Positions 1 through 9,854 of a stretch of 64,000 nucleotides of DNA are shown here, in pieces. This stretch comes from Prochlorococcus sp. AG-402-K22. GTDB taxonomy: Bacteria; Cyanobacteriota; Cyanobacteriia; PCC-6307; Cyanobiaceae. The DNA lies in assembly GCA_003216755.1 (NCBI GenBank), contig QCIJ01000004.1:1-64000 (forward strand), given 5' to 3'. The notes beneath the pieces were generated by a model, which saw only the letters and a list, made by a program, of their open reading frames with translations, searched no databases and had not been told where the DNA came from. How positions within the stretch are numbered: position 1 is the first letter of the stretch; each line of letters begins with the position of its first letter. Made by a program: the position numbers and the translations under genes.

Positions 1-1
1 A

Positions 2-2863
2 ATTAAGGAGAGTGGTGGAAAAAGTCAAATATATGCGCCAAAACCAAGAAATGATAAGTATAATCAAATAATTTGTTGGATTGAAGAGATTAACAAAAGG
101 CTTAATTCTAAAAATGTGATTGATTTTATATATGATATTTCTAAAGATGATCTTTTATCTAAATATTTTTACAATGAAAATATCTCTAAAGAACTTAATA
201 AACATAATCTAAAATTAGATTTTACTAAATTTAATTTATTACAAGATAAAATTTATAAAATAAAAGAAGGTTTCTTTACTGAATTTGTAAGAATATTTGC
301 CCAATTAGCTTATATAAAATTAATTGAATTAAAGAAAAGTTTTTCTATTTTCAACTTCAATGATCTTATAAAGACTGTAGAAAAAACATTTCTAGATTCA
401 GAAATTAGTAATAGTAATGCTCTATCTAAAATTCAAAAAAGATTTAAATGTGTCTTAGTTGATGAGTTCCAAGATACAGATATTACTCAGTGGTATTTAA
501 TAAAAAAGTTCTTTAATACAAAAAATCATTTTTTACTTTGCGTAGGTGATCCAAAACAGGCGATCTACAAATTTAGAGGTGGAGATATTGAAACTTACTT
601 AGATGCAAGATCTAATGCAATCGAAGTTTTTAGTCTTACAGATAACTATAGATCCTCAAAAAAGTTAATGGATGTTATTAATAAACTTTATAAGAATGGA
701 CTTAAACAATCAAAACTAAACTATAGGAAATTAACCTCTAGAATTAATGAAAATATTAATCCTGAATTTAAATTTAAGGATGTATTTGAAATTGTAGAAT
801 TTTCAAAAAAAGAGACTGACATAGAAGATCTTGTAACTCATTACATAGTTAACTTTATTTTAAATAATAAAGAAATTGATATTAATAAAATTGCGATTCT
901 TACATTAAATAATTCGCAATGCTTAGATTTTAAAAAAAAATTAAATCAGTTTAACCTCCCATGCAAAATTCAAAATAAACAAAATATTTTTGATACAGAA
1001 GCAAGTTCTCTAATATTTTTATTCATGGAATGTTTATTAAATCCGAGGTCTTTAAAAAATTTAAATTTACTTGCTACTTCAAAATTTATAGAAATAAAAT
1101 TAGAAGATTTACTTGATAATGGAATTAGTAATAATTTAGAAATTTTAATTAATAAATGCATTACTTGGTCCCAAGAACTAAGAGAAAAAGGTTTTTTAAA
1201 CATTGTTAATGAACTCCTTTTAAATTACAAGTCATCCTCGATTATTCAAGATTCAGATTTGAATTCAAATTTATTTCAACTTTCAGAAATTGTTGAAATA
1301 GCATTAATGAATAATGATTTTAATCTCAATATAGTCTTCAAATGGTATAAAAATCAGTTAGATCATATTTTAAGAATTTCTACTGGAGAAGATTTTTTGA
1401 CGAAAGATTATAATCTTCAAAATGGAATAAATCTTTCTACCATTCATAGTAGTAAGGGCCTCGAATTTGAAATAGTCCTATGTCCATATCTCTCAATTAT
1501 TTCAAATAAGTTAAATAAAATTAAAGGACCTCTTTGGAAATCAAATATTGATAGAAACATATACATTAATATTTCTAATAATTACGCGAAGGTGGAAAAA
1601 TTTAAATTAATAGAAGAAGAAGATTTGTTTAAAGAGAGTGAGAGGTTAATTTATGTAGCACTTACAAGGAGCAAATATAAACTTATTGTTTTTACTGATT
1701 TAGAGGATACAAAAAATATTTTAAATAATGATTTACTTAATAATTTGGAAAATATCAATATTCATAAGTCTACTTTTGAAGTGAGGATAGAAAAAGAGAA
1801 AATAAAAGAAATTTTTTCTAAGTTCCAAACCAACCGATTGAATAATAATCTTTGGAAAATCGATAACGTTAATAAAAAAATATCTAATGAATTTAATTCT
1901 GATCAACTTATTTCTTATTCAAGTTATTCTTCTTGGATACGTAAAGATAAAAATATTGATGCAGTCATTAATCAATATAAGGATTATGAAGATAATATTT
2001 CGATTATAAAAGAATCTAATTTTAAGGAATCAAAGAATTATCCTAATTATTTTTCTTATCCAAATCCCTTAAGTGAATTTCCAAAAGGAACTATTGCTGG
2101 TACTTGCCTGCACAAAATAATTGAAAGATTTGAATTTAGCAACGAAAATAATCAAGAATTAATTGATTTAATTATTGAGGAATTGAACTTTCATCAAATC
2201 GATACTTCTTTGGCTTTTAAAGTAAAAGATGCGATTTTAAGAATCATAAATATATCTTTAGGGAGCGAATTACAAAATAAGAAACTAGTTGATATTCCAA
2301 ATGAATACTTAATTAAGGAACTCAAATATGATTTAACCCTATCTTATGAAGGTAGAAATATTAATTCTAATGATATATCAAAATGCTTTTTTATAGATCA
2401 GGAATATCAATTTGGTGAAGAATATGCAAACAAAATAAATGATCTTCAAATTATGAATAAAGGCTTTCATTCAGGATGTATTGATTGTGTTTTCCCTGTA
2501 GGTAATAAATTAGAAGATAGTAAATGGTGGGTAATTGATTGGAAAAGTAATTTTATTTCTGGTAGTGATAATAGTGATTGTTTACCAATAAACTATAACT
2601 ATGAAAATATGAGAAATGAAATGATTAAACATCATTATCCATTGCAATCTCATCTTTATTTATTAGCATTGCATAGATTATTAAAGTGGCGACTTAAAAA
2701 TTATCAACCACATAAACATCTAGGAGGATATATTTATTTGTTTTTAAAGGGACTGCCAGATTTTAAATTATTTGAAAAATCTAAGTCGAAGGATATATCT
2801 CCAGGTATTTTTATTGGCAAAGCACCTTTAAAAAGAATTAATTATTTAGATAACCTTTTTTAG
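2..2863 (+). CDS. recB: RecB, exodeoxyribonuclease V beta subunit (5' end outside window)
   Basis: This is the helicase-nuclease subunit of the RecBCD double-strand-break repair complex. The reading frame is open from base 2, so the gene is cut by the window edge and the GTG at 116 is only an internal codon; 953 residues are visible. UvrD-type superfamily 1 helicase motifs are seen: VDEFQDTD near 455-480, GDPKQAIYKFRGGD near 546-590, IHSSKGLEFE near 1442-1470 and YVALTRS near 1652-1672. The C-terminal RecB nuclease domain keeps its motif set: a GTCLH histidine near 2099-2113, an aspartate in CIDCVF near 2480, and VIDWKSN near 2531-2551. The gene stops one base before the recD ATG, so the two are co-transcribed. 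recC may lie just upstream, outside the window. Confidence 0.9.
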   Translation: MKESGGKSQIYAPKPRNDKYNQIICWIEEINKRLNSKNVIDFIYDISKDDLLSKYFYNENISKELNKHNLKLDFTKFNLLQDKIYKIKEGFFTEFVRIFAQLAYIKLIELKKSFSIFNFNDLIKTVEKTFLDSEISNSNALSKIQKRFKCVLVDEFQDTDITQWYLIKKFFNTKNHFLLCVGDPKQAIYKFRGGDIETYLDARSNAIEVFSLTDNYRSSKKLMDVINKLYKNGLKQSKLNYRKLTSRINENINPEFKFKDVFEIVEFSKKETDIEDLVTHYIVNFILNNKEIDINKIAILTLNNSQCLDFKKKLNQFNLPCKIQNKQNIFDTEASSLIFLFMECLLNPRSLKNLNLLATSKFIEIKLEDLLDNGISNNLEILINKCITWSQELREKGFLNIVNELLLNYKSSSIIQDSDLNSNLFQLSEIVEIALMNNDFNLNIVFKWYKNQLDHILRISTGEDFLTKDYNLQNGINLSTIHSSKGLEFEIVLCPYLSIISNKLNKIKGPLWKSNIDRNIYINISNNYAKVEKFKLIEEEDLFKESERLIYVALTRSKYKLIVFTDLEDTKNILNNDLLNNLENINIHKSTFEVRIEKEKIKEIFSKFQTNRLNNNLWKIDNVNKKISNEFNSDQLISYSSYSSWIRKDKNIDAVINQYKDYEDNISIIKESNFKESKNYPNYFSYPNPLSEFPKGTIAGTCLHKIIERFEFSNENNQELIDLIIEELNFHQIDTSLAFKVKDAILRIINISLGSELQNKKLVDIPNEYLIKELKYDLTLSYEGRNINSNDISKCFFIDQEYQFGEEYANKINDLQIMNKGFHSGCIDCVFPVGNKLEDSKWWVIDWKSNFISGSDNSDCLPINYNYENMRNEMIKHHYPLQSHLYLLALHRLLKWRLKNYQPHKHLGGYIYLFLKGLPDFKLFEKSKSKDISPGIFIGKAPLKRINYLDNLF

Positions 2864-2864
2864 A

Positions 2865-4568
2865 ATGACTAAAACTACTACTGATATTGAAAAGTTCCAA
2901 TATGATCATATATTTAATTTAATCTTAGGTATTTTCAAATTCAATGAAAAAAAATATGGAAATTTCGTAAAAGATGCAATAAGAATTTTATTAGAGTTTG
3001 AAAAAAATGGTGAAACTATTATTGATGTTGATAATAGTTTAATAATCTTTGAATTTTTAGAAGATGGCTGGCCCAATAAACATATAGATGTTCTAAAAAA
3101 TATAGGTTTGATTGGATCCCTTAATTCTCCATTCATATTAGTAAATAGAAAATTATCATTATCAAAATGGTCAGAAAAGATAGAAAGAGTTATTAATTCA
3201 TTTCTAAAAAAAATAGATACCGATAATTTAATGAACTCGATAATTTATAAAGATGATAATAAAATTTATCAAATTAAAAATATATTTAAATATTCAAACT
3301 TAGTTTTCCTTCAAGGAGGACCAGGTACTGGTAAAACCACTTTAATAATAAAGTTAATACTAGAACTCCTTCGAATTGATAACTTTTTAAATATTGGTTT
3401 GTCTGCTCCAACGGGTAAAGCTACAGCTCGTTTAAAAGAAGCTCTTAATGATAAAAAAAATATTTCCTTTAGCAAATTTCTAGACCAAATAGAATTTCAA
3501 ACTTTACATAGATGGATTTTAAATTCTCAAAATAAATCTCTTAAGTTGAAATTTAAACTAAAAGAGCTTGATATTTTCATAATTGATGAAATGTCAATGG
3601 TTAATATAGATTTGATTGAATCAGTTTTAAATTTGCTAGCAAAGGACTGTAAAATTATTTTAGTTGGAGATAAAAATCAATTGTCGCCAGTAAATAACTG
3701 TTCTATCTGGAATTATTTGTTTGAATATGGTGATAATAGTTCAATTAAATCTTGTGTAGTAAATTTAGAAAAAACCTATAGAAATATTGGAGATATAGCA
3801 TTAATTAGTAGTTTAATATTTAATAATGATTTATCTTTACTTAATCAAAAGATGAAAGAATTAGAAAAAGATAATAATTCAAAAGAAATTACTATTTCAA
3901 AAAGTAGAGAAAAAGATATTCCAAAAGAGCTATTTTCTTCGATTACAAGTCATCTAAAACAGTTAAATCTTTCAACTTCAAATTTAAGTAAAAAAAAATA
4001 TATATTTGATGAGAATATTGATAATTTATTGCTTAATGAAAAAGATTTAGTAGATAAGATATTTCTGGATTTACAAAGTCACTTGATTTTATGCGAAAAA
4101 AATTCCGGAATATGGAGTGTTGAATATTTGAATGAAATTGTTTTTGGTCAAAAAAAACCCTATGACCTTAAAATTCTTAAAGAGGGTGTCCCGATCATGT
4201 GTACAAAAAATAATAATGAACTTGGATTATCAAATGGGGATATCGGAGTACTTATAGGTTTAAAAAATAAAAGAAAATATCTTTTTAGAAAATTTAATGA
4301 TAATAACGAAGAAATTGTCACATTAATTGATCCATCTAATTTAGAAAATGTTGTGCCAGCAATAGCCATTTCTATACATAAATCTCAAGGAAGTGAATCT
4401 GAAAAAGTAAGCATTTTGTGGTCCCAAAAGTATAGAAGAAATCAATATGCTGTAAAAGAAAAAAAAGATAATCAAAATATCTTTTGCAGAGATAATTTTG
4501 AAAGAAGGTTATTTTATACTGCTGTTACAAGAGCGAAAAATTTTCTAGATATATATTATTTAAATTAA
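2865..4568 (+). CDS. recD: RecD, exodeoxyribonuclease V alpha subunit
   Basis: This 567-residue superfamily 1B helicase is the 5'-3' motor of RecBCD. An N-terminal domain of about 130 residues precedes a Walker A motif GGPGTGKTT near residue 150. Next come a Walker B motif IIDEMSMV near residue 240, GDKNQLSPV, and the C-terminal IHKSQGSE and FYTAVTRAK motifs. The length fits RecD. The ATG sits one base after the recB stop codon, so translation is probably coupled. No strong terminator follows, only a weak AT-rich hairpin at 4594-4609. Confidence 0.9.
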   Translation: MTKTTTDIEKFQYDHIFNLILGIFKFNEKKYGNFVKDAIRILLEFEKNGETIIDVDNSLIIFEFLEDGWPNKHIDVLKNIGLIGSLNSPFILVNRKLSLSKWSEKIERVINSFLKKIDTDNLMNSIIYKDDNKIYQIKNIFKYSNLVFLQGGPGTGKTTLIIKLILELLRIDNFLNIGLSAPTGKATARLKEALNDKKNISFSKFLDQIEFQTLHRWILNSQNKSLKLKFKLKELDIFIIDEMSMVNIDLIESVLNLLAKDCKIILVGDKNQLSPVNNCSIWNYLFEYGDNSSIKSCVVNLEKTYRNIGDIALISSLIFNNDLSLLNQKMKELEKDNNSKEITISKSREKDIPKELFSSITSHLKQLNLSTSNLSKKKYIFDENIDNLLLNEKDLVDKIFLDLQSHLILCEKNSGIWSVEYLNEIVFGQKKPYDLKILKEGVPIMCTKNNNELGLSNGDIGVLIGLKNKRKYLFRKFNDNNEEIVTLIDPSNLENVVPAIAISIHKSQGSESEKVSILWSQKYRRNQYAVKEKKDNQNIFCRDNFERRLFYTAVTRAKNFLDIYYLN

Positions 4569-4593
4569 ATTTTATTTTTGAGAAATTAGTAAT

Positions 4594-4706
4594 ATCTTAA
4601 CCCTAAGATGTTAGATTAATAATTCGGCTCTGTAAGGCTAATCAACAATTTAAGTCAATTTAGATATTTGTTGAATGCCTAATCAGAAGATTATTAGGCA
4701 TTTAAA
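4594..4706 (+). promoter_or_regulatory. Structured leader of the RNA helicase gene with two competing hairpins
   Basis: Two overlapping inverted repeats are visible. Hairpin A pairs AGGC plus TCAACAA (4635-4648) with TTGTTGA plus GCCT (4668-4680), with a small internal bulge. Hairpin B pairs ATGCCTAAT (4675-4683) with ATTAGGCAT (4693-4701), a perfect 9-bp stem with a 9-base loop. They share GCCT, so they cannot form together. The 3' arm of B holds the only Shine-Dalgarno-like AGG (4696-4698), 8 bases from the ATG at 4707. A smaller stem, ATCTTA/TAAGAT, lies at 4594-4609. A role as a translational switch is inference; no transcription start is known. Confidence 0.5.
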
Positions 4707-6488
4707 ATGGCTTTAAAAAAAGATAGTAACTCTCTTGGTACTGAGCAGGAAAAAGCTCAGAATGAAGATTCTTCCCTACTTGAGTTCAAAAACTTAGAGA
4801 ATAAAAAAGAAATGGGATCTCAACCATTGGAAGTATCGGAAGCAGATCATGATGAGAATGGATTTCTAGATTTTGGGTTTAATCAATCGATCTTAAATTC
4901 GTTAAGAAATAAAGGATATAAAAATCCAACTCCCATCCAAAAAGCTGCAATTCCGGAACTAATGTTAGGCAGGGATTTACTAGGCCAAGCACAAACAGGA
5001 ACAGGAAAGACTGCAGCTTTCGCATTACCATTAATAGAAAAACTTGCAGATAATAAAGAATTAAATGCTAAGGTTTTAGTTATGACTCCTACGAGAGAAT
5101 TAGCAACTCAAGTGGCAGAATCTTTTAAAAGTTATAGTTCTGAATCCAGTAATTTTAAGACGGTTGCAATATATGGAGGTACCGACTATCGAAATCAAAT
5201 TTCTGCATTAAAAAGAAAAGTTGACGTAGTAGTTGGGACCCCAGGCCGAATAATGGATCATATAAGGCAGGGGACTTTTAAAATTAAAGATATAAATTGT
5301 CTTGTTTTAGATGAGGCAGATGAAATGTTAAATATGGGTTTTCTTGAAGATATTGAATGGATAATAGATCAACTTCCGGGAAATAAGCAGATGGTATTGT
5401 TTTCAGCAACAATGCCTAGTGAGATAAGAAATATAGCAAAAAAATATCTAAATGATCCCGCCGAAATATTAATCAAAAGTGTCAAAAAAGAAACTCAATT
5501 AATTTCGCAAAAATTTCTATATGTACAAAGGCATCATAAGTTAGATGCTTTAAAAAGAATATTAGAACTTAATAATGAGGGAGTAATTATTTTTGTGAGG
5601 ACAAAACTACTTACTACTTCAATAGCTGAAGCTTTAGAGAATTCAGCTCATACTGTGGCAGTACTTAATGGAGATATACCTCAAAATCAAAGAGAAAATA
5701 CTGTAGATAGATTAAAAAAAGGATTTATTAATATACTTGTTGCAACTGATGTCGCAGCTAGAGGATTAGATGTTGAGAGGATAAAACTGGTTGTTAATTA
5801 CGATTTCCCTTTTGACAAGGAAACATATACTCATAGAATTGGAAGAACTGGAAGGGCAGGCAGATCAGGAGAAGCAATTTTATTTGTTAACCAAAGAGAA
5901 AAACATTTTCTAAGAAACTTAGAAAACTCAACAAGAACCAAGATTGAAGAAATTAATATACCAAGTAATAAAATAATAAATGAAAAAAGGATGGAGAAAC
6001 TTATAGATAATGTTAATAAGAGTTCTTTAGCTAAAGATGAAAATGAAGATAATAAAGCTTTGATTATTGATGTACTAGATAATTTAAAAGAAAAATACTC
6101 TATGGATGACTCAAATATTGCAATGGCGGCGATTAATTTAGTAATAGGTAATAAATCATTTTTTGTTAATGAAGATGATTCTTGGATTACTAAACAAAAT
6201 AATACTGATCGAAATAGATCAAATAGAAATATTAATAATCGTATGAGAAATTCAAATAGAAGAAATAATTATCAAAATGATTCTTTTGAAACCTACAAAT
6301 TTAACTTTGGTAAATTTGATGGGGTTAGAGTTGCAAATATTATATCCTCAATCTGTAATTCAACTAATATAAATGGTAGATCCATAGGTAAGATACAGAT
6401 TTTTAATGATTACAGTTTGGTAGATTTACCAAGAGATCTGCATAGAGAAACTAAAAATAAATTAAAAAAAATTAAAGTCAGAAACTAG
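4707..6488 (+). CDS. deaD: DEAD-box ATP-dependent RNA helicase (CsdA/DeaD type)
   Basis: This 593-residue RNA helicase is likely involved in ribosome assembly and mRNA unwinding in the cold. Canonical motifs occur in order: Q motif (PTPIQ), AQTGTGKT, PTRELA, GTPGRI, DEAD, SAT, ATDVAARGLD and HRIGRTGRAGR. The first 60 residues are acidic and low complexity. A basic, Asn/Arg-rich linker covers about residues 490-520. The last 75 residues match a DbpA-type RNA-binding domain (GVRVANIISSI near the start, RDLH near the end). This domain order is that of CsdA/DeaD rather than RhlE. The ATG at 4707 follows the hairpin leader directly, which suggests post-transcriptional control. Confidence 0.9.
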   Translation: MALKKDSNSLGTEQEKAQNEDSSLLEFKNLENKKEMGSQPLEVSEADHDENGFLDFGFNQSILNSLRNKGYKNPTPIQKAAIPELMLGRDLLGQAQTGTGKTAAFALPLIEKLADNKELNAKVLVMTPTRELATQVAESFKSYSSESSNFKTVAIYGGTDYRNQISALKRKVDVVVGTPGRIMDHIRQGTFKIKDINCLVLDEADEMLNMGFLEDIEWIIDQLPGNKQMVLFSATMPSEIRNIAKKYLNDPAEILIKSVKKETQLISQKFLYVQRHHKLDALKRILELNNEGVIIFVRTKLLTTSIAEALENSAHTVAVLNGDIPQNQRENTVDRLKKGFINILVATDVAARGLDVERIKLVVNYDFPFDKETYTHRIGRTGRAGRSGEAILFVNQREKHFLRNLENSTRTKIEEINIPSNKIINEKRMEKLIDNVNKSSLAKDENEDNKALIIDVLDNLKEKYSMDDSNIAMAAINLVIGNKSFFVNEDDSWITKQNNTDRNRSNRNINNRMRNSNRRNNYQNDSFETYKFNFGKFDGVRVANIISSICNSTNINGRSIGKIQIFNDYSLVDLPRDLHRETKNKLKKIKVRN

Positions 6489-6497
6489 TGATAGAGA

Positions 6498-6791
6498 ATG
6501 AAAGCTAGCAAATATAAATTCTTTATTTTTGTGAATCTGATAATACTATTCAACTCTTTTAATAGTTATTATTTAGCTCAAACGAAACAAAATTCAATCA
6601 TAAAATTATTTTGTCTCCAGAGTGTCAAAGAGGAGATGATGAAAGCAGAAATGGTATATAGTGAAGAAATTGCGAATGAAACTTGTGATTGTTACTACGA
6701 AGTATTTATGCAAACTGCTAGTCATCAAGATGCAAAAACAAAATGTAAATTAGAAACTAAAGAAAATTTAAATCATAATAGAAAAATTTAA
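6498..6791 (+). CDS. Small secreted protein with four cysteines, function unknown
   Basis: I do not recognise a characterised family. The 97-residue product begins with a basic stretch and a hydrophobic segment (about residues 8-26) that looks like a signal peptide or N-terminal anchor. The remainder is hydrophilic and contains Cys39, Cys63, Cys65 and Cys83, enough for two disulfides if exported. The CDC pair lies in an acidic helix-like region. It starts 9 bases after the RNA helicase stop and ends 11 bases before the ABC exporter, so it may share their transcript. Small Cys proteins like this are common in marine picocyanobacteria. Confidence 0.7.
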   Translation: MKASKYKFFIFVNLIILFNSFNSYYLAQTKQNSIIKLFCLQSVKEEMMKAEMVYSEEIANETCDCYYEVFMQTASHQDAKTKCKLETKENLNHNRKI

Positions 6792-6802
6792 TTATTATTT
6801 TT

Positions 6803-8575
6803 ATGAGGTCTAAGAACAATCAAAATCCAATAATTAGACTTTATTTAAATCTGATTGAAGAAAGAAGGTTACTATTTTTTGCTTTTCTTAGTTCCATAAT
6901 TAATAAAATATTAGATTTAGCTCCCCCTGTAATAATTGGTCTTGCGGTGGATATCGTTGTTAAGGAACAGAATTCATGGATTGCTGGTTTTGGAATAAAA
7001 GAAGTTCCAGCACAATTGATTTTTCTTGCATTTGCGTCAGGAATAGTTTGGTCTGGTGAATCCTCATTTGAATATTTATATTCGATTTTATGGAGAAATT
7101 TGGCTCAGCTATCGCAACATAAATTAAGAATAAAAGCTTATGAGCATATCCAAGAATTAGATATGGATTTTTTTGAAAATGATAATACTGGAAGGCTATT
7201 ATCTATTTTGAATGATGATATAAATCAACTCGAGAGATTTCTAGACCAAGGGGCTAATCAGATTATTCAGTTATTTATAACTGTCTTAATAATTGGGGGC
7301 ACTATGATTTTTGTCGCTCCAAAAATCGCTTTATTTGCTTTCTTTCCTATTCCAATTATATTTTTAGGATCAATTAAATTTCAAAGGAAGCTTGCTCCAA
7401 AATATAGAGATGTTAGAAATAAAGCTGGATTATTGGCATCGAGACTTAATAATAATTTAAGTGGAATTCTAACCATAAAAAGTTTTACTAAAGAAAAATG
7501 GGAACTAAATAGATTAAATAAAGAAAGTCTCGATTATCAAAGAAGTAACAAGGCTGCAATAAAATTATCGTCTGCTTTTATCCCTCTAATAAGATTTGCA
7601 ATCTTATTTGCTTTTATAGCGATTCTATTAATTGGAGGTTTCCAAACTTGGAAAAAGACACTTGATGTAGGAACTTATAGTTTTTTAGTGTTTATTACAC
7701 AAAGACTATTATGGCCTTTAACTACTTTGGGGCATGTTTTAGATGATTTTCAGAGATCTATGGCTTCAATAGATAGAGTAATTGATCTCATAGATACTCC
7801 TATAAAAATAAAAGATGGAAAAATAAAAATTGAACCTAAAGATATCAAAGGAAAAATTATTTTTAATAATGTAAATTTTAATTATCCTGGACGAGATTTA
7901 ACTTTAAAAAACATAAATTTCAAAATTGAAAATAACTCAACATTAGGAATTGTTGGTTTAACAGGTTCTGGGAAAAGTACAATAATAAAATTACTCCTTA
8001 GGATTTACGATAGTAATAAAGGGTCAATAACCTTGGATGGCATTTCTATTAAAGAAATAAATTTAAGGGATTTAAGAAAGTGTATTTCTTTAGTAAGTCA
8101 AGAAACTTATTTATTTCATGGCAGTGTACAAGAAAATATTGCTTATGGCTCAATCAACCCAAGTCTTAAAGATATCATTCAAGCTTCAAAGATTGCGGAA
8201 GCTCATAAATTTATTGAACAATTACCAGATGGTTATAAAACTATTGTGGGGGAAAGGGGCCAAAGGCTTTCAGGCGGACAACGCCAAAGAATTGCCTTGG
8301 CGAGAGCTGTTTTAAAGGATGCACCAATATTAATATTAGATGAAGCTACAGCCTCAGTTGATAATGAAACAGAGGCTTTAATTCAGAAATCATTATCTAA
8401 AATCACCAAAGAAAGAACAACTATAGTAATAGCTCATAGATTAAGCACTATAAAAAATGCGGATAATATTGTTGTTATTGATAAAGGTAAAATAGTTGAA
8501 AGCGGAAAACATGAAAGGCTATTAGATCAGAACAAAATATATGCTGATTTATGGAATGTACAAGTAGGAATCTAG
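6803..8575 (+). CDS. ABC exporter, fused membrane and ATPase domains (MsbA-like)
   Basis: This 590-residue half-transporter is expected to act as a homodimer in the inner membrane. The first 320 residues hold a type I exporter transmembrane domain with about six hydrophobic segments. The ATPase domain follows: Walker A GLTGSGKST near residue 385, Q-loop near 430, signature LSGGQRQR near 488, Walker B ILILDEA near 508 and switch histidine in IAHR near 542. The substrate cannot be read from sequence; lipid, peptide or drug export are all possible. The gene ends 15 bases from the convergent PsbP-like gene with no obvious terminator hairpin. Confidence 0.88.
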   Translation: MRSKNNQNPIIRLYLNLIEERRLLFFAFLSSIINKILDLAPPVIIGLAVDIVVKEQNSWIAGFGIKEVPAQLIFLAFASGIVWSGESSFEYLYSILWRNLAQLSQHKLRIKAYEHIQELDMDFFENDNTGRLLSILNDDINQLERFLDQGANQIIQLFITVLIIGGTMIFVAPKIALFAFFPIPIIFLGSIKFQRKLAPKYRDVRNKAGLLASRLNNNLSGILTIKSFTKEKWELNRLNKESLDYQRSNKAAIKLSSAFIPLIRFAILFAFIAILLIGGFQTWKKTLDVGTYSFLVFITQRLLWPLTTLGHVLDDFQRSMASIDRVIDLIDTPIKIKDGKIKIEPKDIKGKIIFNNVNFNYPGRDLTLKNINFKIENNSTLGIVGLTGSGKSTIIKLLLRIYDSNKGSITLDGISIKEINLRDLRKCISLVSQETYLFHGSVQENIAYGSINPSLKDIIQASKIAEAHKFIEQLPDGYKTIVGERGQRLSGGQRQRIALARAVLKDAPILILDEATASVDNETEALIQKSLSKITKERTTIVIAHRLSTIKNADNIVVIDKGKIVESGKHERLLDQNKIYADLWNVQVGI

Positions 8576-8590
8576 TATAGAATTTCTAAA

Positions 8591-9148
8591 CTATATTAAA
8601 AAGTTAAATGATTCAATTACATTACTAAACATAACGTCAACTTTATTCCATCTCTCTTCATTTGTTCCCACAGCGAAAGTGTAAAGTGTTCCTCTATCAA
8701 TTACGACAGTAGCTAATTCGTGTCTGGCCTGTTCATTTAAATTTAATTCATACTCTAAATCATAGAAAATATGATTGGATGCCTCCCTCTTATTGGCATT
8801 TAAAAGTTTTACCTCTCTACCTGAACCTTCGGGAGCAATGACTTTATCAATTAATGTTTGACCTACTTCACTTGGGGTTCCTAATTGCTCTAATTGTACC
8901 TCTTTATTTACATCAGAAATAACTAAACTAAGGGTCTCATTACTATTTATTAGATCATGATAAATAATTTCAGGTCCTCCATCGACTTTTACTCTGGTCC
9001 ATCCTGTTGGATACAAAAAGGCATATCTTCCATCTGGACTTTGATAAGCTTCTAATCCTGCATTTAGTCCACCACTACAAGCACTCAGTGTTAAACACAA
9101 AAAAATCAAAAATAAATATTTGAAAGGGTTAAATTTAATATTTTTCAT
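8591..9148 (-). CDS. PsbP-family thylakoid lipoprotein (CyanoP-like)
   Basis: This 185-residue protein has a basic N-terminus, a hydrophobic stretch (about residues 11-22) and a lipobox LSAC with Cys24 as the predicted lipidation site, so it is likely a lumen-facing lipoprotein. The mature part begins with the typical PsbP/CyanoP segment (SPDGRYAFLYPTGW) and continues as a PsbP fold to the end. Cyanobacterial PsbP-like proteins are thought to assist photosystem II assembly or stability rather than act as strict oxygen-evolving subunits. It is divergent from recR across 97 bases. Confidence 0.85.
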   Translation of the reverse strand: MKNIKFNPFKYLFLIFLCLTLSACSGGLNAGLEAYQSPDGRYAFLYPTGWTRVKVDGGPEIIYHDLINSNETLSLVISDVNKEVQLEQLGTPSEVGQTLIDKVIAPEGSGREVKLLNANKREASNHIFYDLEYELNLNEQARHELATVVIDRGTLYTFAVGTNEERWNKVDVMFSNVIESFNFLI

Positions 9149-9245
9149 TTTGTTTGAAATTACTAATTAAAAACATAATAAGACATTAAAAGCAAACAAT
9201 TATGGCAATTCAGAATTTTGCGTCTAAATTATCCCTAGAAATAGT

Positions 9246-9851
9246 TTGATTTTGATTACTTATACCAAACCGCTTTCAAAATTAATTGGTCATTTTGAGA
9301 AATTTCCAGGGATTGGTCCAAGAACTGCGCAACGATTAGCCCTGTTTATTTTAAAACAACCTGAAAGTACAATAAGAGATTTTTCAAAGGCTTTGTTAGA
9401 AGCACATAGTAATGTTGGTCGTTGCAAAAAATGTTTCAATTTGACTTCAGAAGATGAATGTGAAATTTGTAAAAATACTGAAAGAAATCAAAAACTAATC
9501 TGTGTGGTAGCAGAAACTAAAGATTTGCTTGCTTTGGAGCGCGCCAGAGAATTTAAAGGTGTTTACCATGTTATTGGTGGTTTAATATCCCCAATGGATT
9601 CAGTTGGCCCCGAACTCTTAGAAATAAGAAGCTTGGTAGAAAGAGTTAGTAAGTCTGAAATAGATGAGATCATATTGGCATTGACTCCCAGTATTGAGGG
9701 AGATACAACAAGTCTTTATATTGGAAAATTGTTAGCCCCTTTTACTAAAGTTACGAGGATTGCATATGGCCTCCCAATGGGTAGTGAACTTGAATATGTG
9801 GATGAAGTTACACTTGCAAGGGCTTTAGAAGGAAGAACAAAACTAAATTAA
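9246..9851 (+). CDS. recR: Recombination mediator protein RecR
   Basis: RecR works with RecO, and RecF in some settings, to load RecA onto gapped DNA. The product has the helix-hairpin-helix [13 protein letters not shown], a four-cysteine zinc finger (CKKC ... CEIC near residues 59-76) and a Toprim domain beginning VVAETKDL. The length of about 200 is normal. No ATG is available near the start. Either TTG 9246 or TTG 9252 could be used; the second gives the N-terminus MITYTKPL, which looks more typical, so the true start may be 9252. lipA begins 3 bases after the stop. Confidence 0.9.
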   Translation: MILITYTKPLSKLIGHFEKFPGIGPRTAQRLALFILKQPESTIRDFSKALLEAHSNVGRCKKCFNLTSEDECEICKNTERNQKLICVVAETKDLLALERAREFKGVYHVIGGLISPMDSVGPELLEIRSLVERVSKSEIDEIILALTPSIEGDTTSLYIGKLLAPFTKVTRIAYGLPMGSELEYVDEVTLARALEGRTKLN

Positions 9852-9854
9852 ACA

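Noticed and set aside
116..118. GTG as the start of recB
   Set aside because: The frame is open upstream to base 2 and the protein would lack the N-terminal Walker A region, so it is an internal codon of a truncated gene.
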